Position numbers and translations under genes: made by a program. A stretch of 5,201 nucleotides of DNA, taken from NCBI GenBank assembly GCA_023431245.1, contig JAEYXO010000248.1:1-5201 (forward strand), read 5' to 3'. Below the pieces are notes generated by a model. The model was not told the origin of the DNA. It saw nothing but the letters and a program-made list of their open reading frames with translations, and did no database searches. Of the stretch, positions 1 through 5,201 are shown piece by piece. Numbering within the stretch: the first letter of the stretch is position 1; each line of letters begins with the position of its first letter. Origin of the DNA: Pseudomonadota bacterium (GTDB lineage: Bacteria; Pseudomonadota; Gammaproteobacteria; Burkholderiales; SG8-41).

Positions 1-128
1 TCACCCACCTGGTGATTCCGCTGTTCTTCGGCAGCATCGGCACCGCCTTCGGCTATGCGCCGGTGTGGCTCGCCAACTCGGCGCTGCTCGGCGTCGGCGG
101 CTGGCTGGTGCGCCGCGGCCGGGAATAA
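1..128 (+). CDS. C-terminal fragment of a membrane transporter, probably MFS family
   Basis: Reading frame 3 is open from the left edge and ends at TAA (126-128), leaving 41 visible codons. The peptide begins THLVIPLFFG and continues through GTAFGYAPVWLANSALLGVG to a basic tail, VRRGRE. It contains one to two hydrophobic stretches rich in Gly, Ala, Leu and Phe, followed by cytoplasmic-looking arginines. This is how the last transmembrane helix of many 12-helix MFS permeases looks, and the GSIGTAFGYAPVW stretch resembles the TM11-TM12 turn of such proteins. The substrate cannot be inferred from so short a piece, and another polytopic membrane family is possible. The gene converges on the minus-strand protease gene. 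No T-run terminator follows; the next element is the palindromic region at 151-278, which could serve as its 3' end structure. Confidence 0.6.
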   Translation, partial: THLVIPLFFGSIGTAFGYAPVWLANSALLGVGGWLVRRGRE

Positions 129-150
129 AAAATCAACTGAAAGGCGCGGT

Positions 151-278
151 TAGAAAGGCGTAGCGAGCGGCACGAGGGCGAGGAGCACGGCGCGCAGGAA
201 TCGAGACATATCCGTTTTGATAGGCGAGATTCCGAGCACCGCGCGACGAAGCCATCGTGTCGCGCAGTAGCCTTTCAG
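151..278. repeat. Imperfect intergenic palindrome between convergent genes
   Basis: Four separated blocks pair around one centre near position 215. GAAAGGCGTA (153-162) pairs with its complement at 267-276, with one extra base. GAGCGGCACGAGGGC (165-179) pairs with 251-265 at 12 of 15 positions. GGAATC (197-202) pairs with GATTCC (228-233). TATC (209-212) pairs with GATA (219-222) around the loop CGTTTT. The positions of each pair sum to 429-431, so this is a single dyad and not scattered chance matches. An alternative outer pairing is also perfect: CTGAAAGGC (137-145) with GCCTTTCAG (270-278). A local hairpin, GCGCGAC (241-247) with GTCGCGC (259-265), is also possible. The right end overlaps the protease stop codon. 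It may be a transcript-end hairpin shared by the convergent genes or a degenerate miniature palindromic repeat. No target-site duplication is visible. Confidence 0.55.
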
Positions 279-1663
279 CGCAGGATGATGGTCAGGCTGA
301 AATCGCCGCGCAGCAGGCTGACCGCATAACCGCGCTCCGATCCCCTCAGCAGCCCCTGGAATTCGGCGACGCTCTGCACGCGGCGGCGGTTCACCGCGTA
401 GATGATGTCGCCGGGACGGAAGCCGGCCTGCAGCGCGCGGCTGCCGGGCTCCACCGCGGCGACCACCAGGCCGCCGCCGCGCAGACGCTGGAACAGCGGG
501 CTGCCGCGTTCGATCTCCACCACCCGCAGTCCCGGCAATTGCGCCACCGCCTGCGGCTCCCCGCTGCTGGCGGTCTGCGGCGGCGCGATGCGGGTGCGGA
601 TGCGCTGCTGCGCGCCGTCGCGCAGGATGCCGAGTTCGACTTCCTCGCCCACCGGCGTCAGTCCCAGGCGCGCGCGCAGTTCCCCGGAGCTGCGGATCGG
701 CCGACCGTTGAGCGTGGTCACCACGTCGCCTTCGCGCAGGCCGGCGCGGTCGGCGGGCGAGCCGTCCTCGACCCCGGCGATCAGCGCGCCGTCCAGCGTT
801 GGCAGCCTGAGCTTGCGCTGCAGTTCGGCCGGCACGTCGGCCATCTCGATGCCGAGCCGGCCGCGGCGCACCTCGCCGTGGCGCACGATCTGGTCCATCA
901 CTGCGCGTGCCATCGCCGAAGGCACCGCGAAGCCGATGCCGACGTTGCCGCCGGCGGGGCCGATGATCGCGGTATTGATGCCGATCAGTTCGCCGCGCAG
1001 GTTGACCAGCGCGCCGCCGGAGTTGCCGGGGTTGATCGAGGCGTCGGTCTGGATGAAATCCTCGTAGCCCTCGACCGACAGCCCGCTGCGCCCCAGCGCG
1101 CTGACGATGCCCGAGGTCACGGTCTGGCCGATGCCGAAAGGATTGCCGATCGCGAGCACGTAATCGCCGACCTGCAGCGCGTCGGAGTCGCCGATACGCA
1201 GCGCCGACAGGTTCTGCGCCGGGATCTGCAGCACCGCGATGTCGGTGCCGGGATCGGTGCCGACCAGCTTCGCCGGGAAGCTGCGGCGGTCCTTCAGCGT
1301 GACGATGACCTGTTCGGCATCCTTGATCACGTGGTTGTTGGTCAGCACGTAGCCGCGCGCGGCATCGACGATGACACCGGAGCCGGCGGCCTGCTCCTTG
1401 CGCTGCGGGCGGTCGGGCAGGTTGAAGAAACGGCGGAAGAAGGGGTCGCGGAACAGCGGGTTGTCTTCCATCGGCGCGCGCGTCAGCACCGAGATGTTCA
1501 CCACCGCCGGCGTGACCTGGTTCACCAGCGGCGCCAGCGTTGGCAGGCCGCGTGCGTCCGTGGCCGGCTGAGCGGCGGCCGGCGCGGGTCCCAGCAGGCC
1601 GAACAGCAGCGCGGCGGCGGCCGAAAGGAAATGTCCGAAAAACAATGGGATACGGTTATTCAT
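275..1663 (-). CDS. degQ: Do-family (DegQ/DegP/MucD-type) periplasmic serine endoprotease
   Basis: A 462-residue protein that degrades, and probably chaperones, misfolded envelope proteins in the periplasm. An N-terminal signal peptide has a hydrophobic core at about residues 7-27 and a likely cleavage after APAAA (about residue 31). The trypsin-like domain spans about 45-260 with the full catalytic triad: His111 in TNNHVIK, Asp141 in GTDPGTDIAVL, and Ser215 in NPGNSGGAL. PDZ1 covers about 266-355 (carboxylate loop near RLGIEM) and PDZ2 about 376-456. The LA-loop region (about 62-92) is short and Phe/Arg/Pro-rich, as in DegQ/MucD rather than E. coli DegP with its long Q-linker. Length matches the family (about 450-500). 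The ATG at 1663 is supported by GGGGAA on the minus strand, 8 nt upstream. The gene lies 103 bp downstream of the fused MFS/spermidine-synthase gene and converges with the transporter. The family and active site are certain; DegQ versus DegP/MucD naming is by architecture only. Confidence 0.95.
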   Translation of the reverse strand: MNNRIPLFFGHFLSAAAALLFGLLGPAPAAAQPATDARGLPTLAPLVNQVTPAVVNISVLTRAPMEDNPLFRDPFFRRFFNLPDRPQRKEQAAGSGVIVDAARGYVLTNNHVIKDAEQVIVTLKDRRSFPAKLVGTDPGTDIAVLQIPAQNLSALRIGDSDALQVGDYVLAIGNPFGIGQTVTSGIVSALGRSGLSVEGYEDFIQTDASINPGNSGGALVNLRGELIGINTAIIGPAGGNVGIGFAVPSAMARAVMDQIVRHGEVRRGRLGIEMADVPAELQRKLRLPTLDGALIAGVEDGSPADRAGLREGDVVTTLNGRPIRSSGELRARLGLTPVGEEVELGILRDGAQQRIRTRIAPPQTASSGEPQAVAQLPGLRVVEIERGSPLFQRLRGGGLVVAAVEPGSRALQAGFRPGDIIYAVNRRRVQSVAEFQGLLRGSERGYAVSLLRGDFSLTIILR

Positions 1664-1671
1664 GCGCAGTT

Positions 1672-1677
1672 TTCCCC
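1672..1677 (-). promoter_or_regulatory. Ribosome binding site of the protease gene
   Basis: On the minus strand GGGGAA lies 8 nt before the ATG at 1663. It is a good purine-rich Shine-Dalgarno match and supports this start, which also gives a complete signal peptide. No in-frame alternative start upstream would be needed. Confidence 0.6.
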
Positions 1678-1736
1678 GGTGGTGTGGCTGACCAGATGGT
1701 TGCCGCCACGGCGTATTTCAAGCCGCGCATGATACG

Positions 1737-1756
1737 CCCGCCCCGCGCACGGCGGG
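1737..1756 (-). terminator. GC-rich hairpin downstream of the fused MFS/SpdSyn gene (terminator-like)
   Basis: CCCGCC (1737-1742) and GGCGGG (1751-1756) form a perfect 6-bp stem with an 8-nt loop. It starts 10 nt beyond the stop codon at 1767-1769 on the minus strand. No T-tract follows in the transcript direction, so it is not a canonical intrinsic terminator. It may protect the 3' end or act with Rho, or it may be a chance product of high GC. The remainder of the 1664-1766 gap holds the protease ribosome binding site and no convincing promoter. Confidence 0.3.
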
Positions 1757-1766
1757 ACGGGTGTCG

Positions 1767-3794
1767 TTACTTCAGGATCTTGAACAGGTTGTTGAAGCTG
1801 TCCGTCCAAAGGCGCAGGCCCGGGATCCTGTCGATGTCCTGGGCGGACTCGGTGATCTTCGGGTGCTCCAGCAGCTTCGCGTTGCGCGAGACCAGCACCC
1901 AGTCGGTGTTGGCCAGGTCCGAGCTGTTGTCCGGATCATCGGCGACCAGCACCGTGTGCAGGCCGTATTCTTCGGCGATGCGTTTCACCACGGGTGCCAG
2001 GTTCAGGAAGCGGTTGGTGACATGGAAGGCGATCACGCCGTCTTCCTTCATGTTTTTCAGGTAGATGCCCATTGCCTGGTGGGTCATCAGGTGCGTCGGT
2101 ATCGAATCGCTGGAGAAGGCGTCGATCGCCAGCACGTCGTAGCGCTGCGCCGGTTCCCGTTCCATCGTCAGCCGCGCGTCGCCGAGCAGGGTTTCGATCT
2201 TCGCCTGGCTGGAACCGAGGTAGCTGAATTCGGTTTTCGCGATGTCGATGACCTGCGGATTGATTTCGTAGAAGCGGTAGAGGTCGCCCGGCCGGCCGTA
2301 GACGGCCAGCGTGCCCGCACCGAGTCCGACCACGCCGACACGGATGTCGCGGCCGGCGGCGCGCTTGATGTCGATGATGCGGCCGATGCCCGCGGTCGGG
2401 CCGTAGTAGGTGGTCGGTTCCAGGCGCCGTGCCGGGTGCAGGAACTGTTCGCCGTGCATGATCACGCCGTGCATCAGGCGGCGGGTGCCCTGGATGTCGG
2501 CTTCGCTGCCGAAATCCTTGACGCGCAGCGTGCCGTAGAAATTGCGCGTCATCACCCGCGTGTCCTTCGACAGCATTTTCACGTAGAGGTGGATGTGGAA
2601 GCCGGTGAAGCCGGCGGCAACCAGCGCCAGCACGGGCACCAGCGGCATCACGCGCCGCGACAGGAAGGCCGCCAGCAGCAGCGTGCCGAAGAGACCGAGG
2701 CCGAACTCGTAATAGGTGTTGAACAGCTTGGGTGCGACAAAGCCGATCGCGAGGCCGCCGATCGCGCCGCCCAGCGAAATCATCAGGTAGTAGCCGGTGA
2801 GATGGCGCGGCGCCGGCTTCAGCGCCGCGAGTTCGCCGTGGAAGAACATGCACATCACGAACAGGCCGACCGCGAACAGCGGGATCGCCTGCTTGATGTC
2901 CATCACGCCGCCGTCGGTGTGCAGCGCCCAGGCCATCGCGCCGACGATCACCAGCAGCGGGCCGAAGAACAGCTTGCGCTGGTACCAGTTGCGGCCCTCG
3001 AAGCAGAGTACGAAGGACAGCAGGTACAGCACCAGCGGCAGGATCCACAGGAAGGGCACCGAGGCCACGTCGTGGGTGATGTGGTTGGTGACCGCGATCA
3101 GCATGAAGGAGCCGAGTGCGGCCAGCGTCAGCCACAGCAGGTAGTCGCCGAAGCGCGGCGCCGGACCGTCCGCCGCGGTGTTGCCCGCGACGGCTGCAGC
3201 CGCACCGCCGGTCGCGCGCAGGCTGAAGAAGGCCGATGTTGCGCAAAGCAGCACGAACAGCCCGTAACCGATGCTCCAGCCGATCGACTGCTCGCGGGTG
3301 GTGACATAGGGTTCAACCACAAAGGGATAGGCAACGAGCGCGATCAGCGAGGCGCCGTTCGACAGCGCGAACAGGCGGTAGACGTTTTTTGCCTGCGGAT
3401 AACTGCGCGCGAACCAGGCCTGCAGCAGCGGGCCGGTGGTCGACAGCAGGAAATAGGGCAGGCCGATGGTGGCGACCAGCAGTCCGAGGATCAGCCAGGT
3501 CGGATCCTCGTCGCCATCGGGTTTCCAGCCGCCGCCGGCAATGATCGGCAGCGAGACCAGGCTCGCCACCAGCAGCACGACATGCAGGATCACCTGCGGC
3601 CGCGGCTTCTGGAAACGCACGGTCCAGTCGGCATAGGCGTAGCCGGCAAGCAGCACCAGCTGGAAAAACATCAGGCAGGTCGTCCATACCGCCGCAGAAC
3701 CCCCGAACCACGGCAGGATCTGTTTCGCCATGATCGGTTGCACCAGGAACAGCAGGAACGCGCTCGCAAAAATAGTCAGCGCGTATATCGGCAT
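1767..3794 (-). CDS. Fused MFS-like/spermidine-synthase-like membrane protein
   Basis: A 675-residue protein with two parts. Residues 1 to about 405 form a polytopic membrane region with roughly 12 hydrophobic segments (for example 4-21, 34-54, 68-86, 100-118, 141-160, 172-191, 217-236, 246-265, 275-291, 302-318, 334-353, 383-400). Residues about 410-650 form a soluble Rossmann domain of the spermidine-synthase/SAM-methyltransferase fold. There, VGVVGLGAGTLA (486-497) is the nucleotide-binding glycine loop, Glu510 in FYEINP would hold the ribose, LGDAR is at 537-541, and DAFSSDSIP (558-566) sits at the position of the aminopropyltransferase catalytic acidic loop. YYG at 463-465 resembles the YHE-type substrate motif region of the family. 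The layout matches proteins annotated as fused MFS/spermidine synthase. Actual polyamine synthesis is unproven: the loop is DAFSSD rather than the DxxDP of SpeE, and no speD or other polyamine gene is adjacent. The start is the ATG at 3794, preceded by a weak ATAGG 8 nt away; the N-terminus YALTIFASAFLLFLVQP is what the family normally has. Confidence 0.88.
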   Translation of the reverse strand: MPIYALTIFASAFLLFLVQPIMAKQILPWFGGSAAVWTTCLMFFQLVLLAGYAYADWTVRFQKPRPQVILHVVLLVASLVSLPIIAGGGWKPDGDEDPTWLILGLLVATIGLPYFLLSTTGPLLQAWFARSYPQAKNVYRLFALSNGASLIALVAYPFVVEPYVTTREQSIGWSIGYGLFVLLCATSAFFSLRATGGAAAAVAGNTAADGPAPRFGDYLLWLTLAALGSFMLIAVTNHITHDVASVPFLWILPLVLYLLSFVLCFEGRNWYQRKLFFGPLLVIVGAMAWALHTDGGVMDIKQAIPLFAVGLFVMCMFFHGELAALKPAPRHLTGYYLMISLGGAIGGLAIGFVAPKLFNTYYEFGLGLFGTLLLAAFLSRRVMPLVPVLALVAAGFTGFHIHLYVKMLSKDTRVMTRNFYGTLRVKDFGSEADIQGTRRLMHGVIMHGEQFLHPARRLEPTTYYGPTAGIGRIIDIKRAAGRDIRVGVVGLGAGTLAVYGRPGDLYRFYEINPQVIDIAKTEFSYLGSSQAKIETLLGDARLTMEREPAQRYDVLAIDAFSSDSIPTHLMTHQAMGIYLKNMKEDGVIAFHVTNRFLNLAPVVKRIAEEYGLHTVLVADDPDNSSDLANTDWVLVSRNAKLLEHPKITESAQDIDRIPGLRLWTDSFNNLFKILK

Positions 3795-3806
3795 TTATAT
3801 AACCTA

Positions 3807-3820
3807 TTGATTTTAAACAA
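3807..3820. promoter_or_regulatory. FNR/Anr-like dyad in an AT-rich island upstream of the fused MFS/SpdSyn gene
   Basis: On the plus strand TTGAT-TTTA-AACAA matches the FNR/CRP-family anaerobic box TTGAT-N4-ATCAA at 9 of 10 defined positions. It lies in a roughly 45-bp AT-rich island (about 3788-3834) that contrasts sharply with the surrounding GC-rich DNA, just before the ATG at 3794. A second, overlapping dyad, AACAA-ATTA-TTGTT, is read on the minus strand at about 3815-3828. A weak promoter could be TTGCTC (3859-3854) with CAGAAT (3835-3830) and an 18-nt spacer on the minus strand; that would put the box just after the start point, a repressing position. Its distance from the start codon is too small for classical FNR activation. 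One box is weak evidence in AT-rich sequence. Confidence 0.3.
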
Positions 3821-3834
3821 TAATTTGTTATTCT

Positions 3835-3864
3835 GCGGGGCGATTGCGACGGGGAGCAACCCGC
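3835..3864 (-). other. Bulged stem-loop in the leader of the fused MFS/SpdSyn gene
   Basis: GCGGG (3835-3839) plus TTGC (3844-3847) pairs with GCAACCCGC (3856-3864). This gives 9 base pairs interrupted by a 4-nt bulge, with an 8-nt loop. It sits 41-70 nt before the start codon, immediately beside the AT-rich island. It would be in the 5' leader if transcription starts further upstream, for example near the TACAAT hexamer (3937-3932, minus strand). No T-run follows, and I do not recognise it as a known riboswitch. Confidence 0.3.
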
Positions 3865-3950
3865 TGACAGACCATCGGGAACAGTGGAAAGTTGCGTTTG
3901 CGCGGGTATCGCCACAGCGCGGACCGCCGCGATTGTAACCGCAGTACGCT

Positions 3951-3972
3951 TGAGCCGGGAGTGAGCCGGGCA
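3951..3972. repeat. Two tandem copies of an 11-bp unit
   Basis: TGAGCCGGGAG (3951-3961) is followed directly by TGAGCCGGGCA (3962-3972), sharing the first nine bases. It lies in the 234-bp non-coding gap between the MmgE/PrpD stop and the fused gene. It could be a small replication-slippage duplication or a pair of half-sites; nothing else supports a function. Confidence 0.35.
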
Positions 3973-4006
3973 AGGCGTCACGCAAGTGTGGCGCCATCGT
4001 GCCAGA

Positions 4007-4026
4007 CGCGGTGACCGCGCACCGCG
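4007..4026 (-). terminator. Strong stem-loop directly after the MmgE/PrpD stop codon (terminator-like)
   Basis: CGCGGTG (4007-4013) and CACCGCG (4020-4026) make a perfect 7-bp GC-rich stem with a 6-nt loop, beginning 2 nt after the TGA at 4031-4029. A competing tight palindrome, CGCGGT-G-ACCGCG, occupies 4007-4019. No T-tract follows on the minus strand, so intrinsic termination is doubtful, but the placement suits a 3'-end structure. It suggests that the fused gene downstream is transcribed separately. Confidence 0.4.
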
Positions 4027-4028
4027 GA

Positions 4029-5201
4029 TCAGCCGGGCGCGCCGACCGGCAGCGTCCTGCAGTCGGACACGTTTTCCAGCGCGGCCAGCTGCGCATGCAG
4101 CGCGGCGGCCTGCGGGTGCGGGCCGGCCATGCGCATGAACTTGGTCTGCAGTTCTCCTGCCGACAGCGGCGTGGCCGGTGTGCCCCTGAATTCCTCGGCA
4201 AAACGTTCGAAGCGGCGGCCGTCCTTCAGCACGACCTCGACCCGTGTCGCCCAGGCGCCGCCCTTTTCCTCTTCGCCCATCTCGACGACCTTCAACTGCT
4301 TGGCGAGGCTGCGCACGCGCATATCGTTGAGCGCCGTTTCCGAGAAGGCCAGCGGATCGTTGACGTCGTAGTGGAGCGCGATCGCCGCGCAGAAGGGCAC
4401 GCTGTACTGGGCGCCGGCGACGTCCTGCGGCTCGCGGATGTCGTGATGAGACAGGATCTTGTGGCGGGCGTGGATGGTCAGTTGCGCCACGTCATCACCG
4501 CTGAAGCCGTGTTCGGCGCGCAGCTCCTGCAGCGACTGCACGGGAGTGTGCGCGGTGATGTGGCAGGCGTAACGCTTCAGGCAGGCATGGACGATGTCGT
4601 AGTGGCTGCCGAGGTCTTTCGTGAACTGCGTGGCGTCGCCGTCGCGGGCATAGGCTTCGAGGTAGCCGTATTTCCCCTCGAGCACGCTGTCCGGGCCTTC
4701 GTAGCCGTCGCGGGCGAGCAGTGCCGCAACCACGCCGGCCTCGGCGGCGCGGCCCATGTGCAGGCGTTTCACCATCGCGCCGTTGCCGGCCTTGGCGAAG
4801 GCGAGCAGTCCGCCGCCCATCGAGCCGGCGATGCCCAGCGCCTGGGTCAGTTGTTCCGCGTTCAATCCCAGCAGCCGGCCGGCGACGATCGCCGAACCGA
4901 AGGGGCCGTTGGTGCCCGGCGCATGAAAGCCCAGCGATTCCGTGGTCTGTTTCGCCGCGAGCCCGATGCGGAACATCACCTCCGCGCCAGCGACGAAGGC
5001 GGTCAGCAGCGCCTTGCCGCCCGCCCCCTGTTGTTCGGCAACTGCGAGGGCTGCCGGCAGCAGGATCGCCCCGGGATGCACGCCGGCGCTGGGTTTGCGC
5101 AGGCCGTCGAGTTCGAAGGCATGCGAGGCGACGCCGTTGGCCAGTGCCGCCGCCGGCGCCGAAACTTTGTACGGGGTGCCGATGACACGGCTGGCGCCGC
5201 T
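4029..5201 (-). CDS. MmgE/PrpD-family protein, C-terminal 390 codons (5' end outside the window)
   Basis: The frame is open from the right edge to the TGA at 4031-4029. A GTG at 5081 is an internal valine of the conserved GVHPGA motif and not a start, because upstream codons continue the family sequence (GTPYKVSAPAAALANGVASH). The family includes 2-methylcitrate dehydratase PrpD, cis-aconitate decarboxylase and iminodisuccinate epimerase, soluble enzymes acting on small di- and tricarboxylates. In visible numbering: SHAFELDG (26-33) and VHPGA (41-45) form the helical-domain active-site edge; GFHAPGTNGPFGSA is at 91-104; KRLHMGRAAEAG (145-156) holds the conserved Lys and His; YACHITAHT is at 211-219; AQYSVPF (264-270) is in the C-terminal domain. 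About 60-75 N-terminal residues are missing relative to the usual 450-460. It is shorter and different from canonical PrpD, so the substrate is unassigned. No prp genes are seen in the window. The stop is followed at once by a hairpin. Confidence 0.88.
   Translation of the reverse strand, partial: SGASRVIGTPYKVSAPAAALANGVASHAFELDGLRKPSAGVHPGAILLPAALAVAEQQGAGGKALLTAFVAGAEVMFRIGLAAKQTTESLGFHAPGTNGPFGSAIVAGRLLGLNAEQLTQALGIAGSMGGGLLAFAKAGNGAMVKRLHMGRAAEAGVVAALLARDGYEGPDSVLEGKYGYLEAYARDGDATQFTKDLGSHYDIVHACLKRYACHITAHTPVQSLQELRAEHGFSGDDVAQLTIHARHKILSHHDIREPQDVAGAQYSVPFCAAIALHYDVNDPLAFSETALNDMRVRSLAKQLKVVEMGEEEKGGAWATRVEVVLKDGRRFERFAEEFRGTPATPLSAGELQTKFMRMAGPHPQAAALHAQLAALENVSDCRTLPVGAPG

Noticed and set aside
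150..209. A 19-codon minus-strand reading frame with a hydrophobic, signal-like sequence (MSRFLRAVLLALV...)
   Set aside because: It lies wholly within the left arm of the palindrome, has only a poor ribosome site, and is too short to separate from chance.
1693..1721. TTGAAA (minus strand, 1721-1716) with CATCTG 17 nt away as a promoter for the protease gene, possibly sigma-E-like
   Set aside because: The -10 hexamer matches only two of six consensus bases and no GGAACTT-type -35 is present, so neither a sigma-70 nor a sigma-E promoter is supported.
257..1732. A 491-codon plus-strand open frame antisense to the protease gene
   Set aside because: Same reason: biased Ala/Arg/His/Gln composition and no recognisable fold, opposite a protein with an intact catalytic triad.
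3810..3815. TAAAAT on the minus strand as the -10 box of the fused gene
   Set aside because: It would start transcription about at the ribosome binding site, leaving a leader of under 10 nt, and there is no matching -35 at 16-18 nt.
1761..3938. A 725-codon open frame on the plus strand fully antisense to the fused MFS/SpdSyn gene
   Set aside because: Its product is a low-complexity string rich in Arg, Gln, His, Ala and Asp with no domain signature. It is the expected antisense shadow of a high-GC gene, and the minus-strand protein is clearly the real one.
5003..5081. GTG at 5081 as the start codon of the MmgE/PrpD gene
   Set aside because: The same frame stays open to the window edge and encodes conserved family sequence upstream, so this valine is internal to the GVHPGA motif.

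Overview
The window is high-GC DNA from a Gram-negative proteobacterium. GC-rich third codon positions and the Do-type periplasmic protease, fused MFS/spermidine-synthase and MmgE/PrpD proteins fit a betaproteobacterium (Rhodocyclales or Burkholderiales style). This placement rests on protein character and base usage only, with no marker gene to confirm it.

Layout: (1) 1-128, plus strand: the last 41 codons of a membrane transporter, probably MFS. (2) 129-274: a short convergent intergenic gap, most of which is an imperfect palindrome centred near 215 that reaches into the 3' end of the next gene. (3) 275-1663, minus: a complete DegQ/DegP-type serine protease with signal peptide, trypsin-like domain and two PDZ domains. 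(4) 1664-1766: a short gap with a GC-rich hairpin. (5) 1767-3794, minus: a complete fused MFS/spermidine-synthase-like protein, with a polytopic membrane half and a C-terminal SAM-binding aminopropyltransferase-like half. (6) 3795-4028: a 234-bp leader/intergenic region holding an AT-rich island with an FNR-like dyad, a bulged hairpin, a small tandem repeat and a strong stem-loop just after the stop of the gene upstream. (7) 4029-5201, minus: the C-terminal 390 codons of an MmgE/PrpD-family protein running off the right edge.

The three minus-strand genes point the same way, in the order MmgE/PrpD, fused MFS/SpdSyn, protease. Gaps of 234 and 103 bp, each with a hairpin near the preceding stop, argue against a tight operon, and no shared pathway is evident. 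The set reads as ordinary chromosomal housekeeping and metabolic genes. I see no tRNA, rRNA, CRISPR array, insertion sequence, phage gene or defence system. The items most worth a second look are the intergenic palindrome at 151-278, the FNR-like box before the fused gene, and the unknown chemistry of the fused protein. None of these amounts to a new system.
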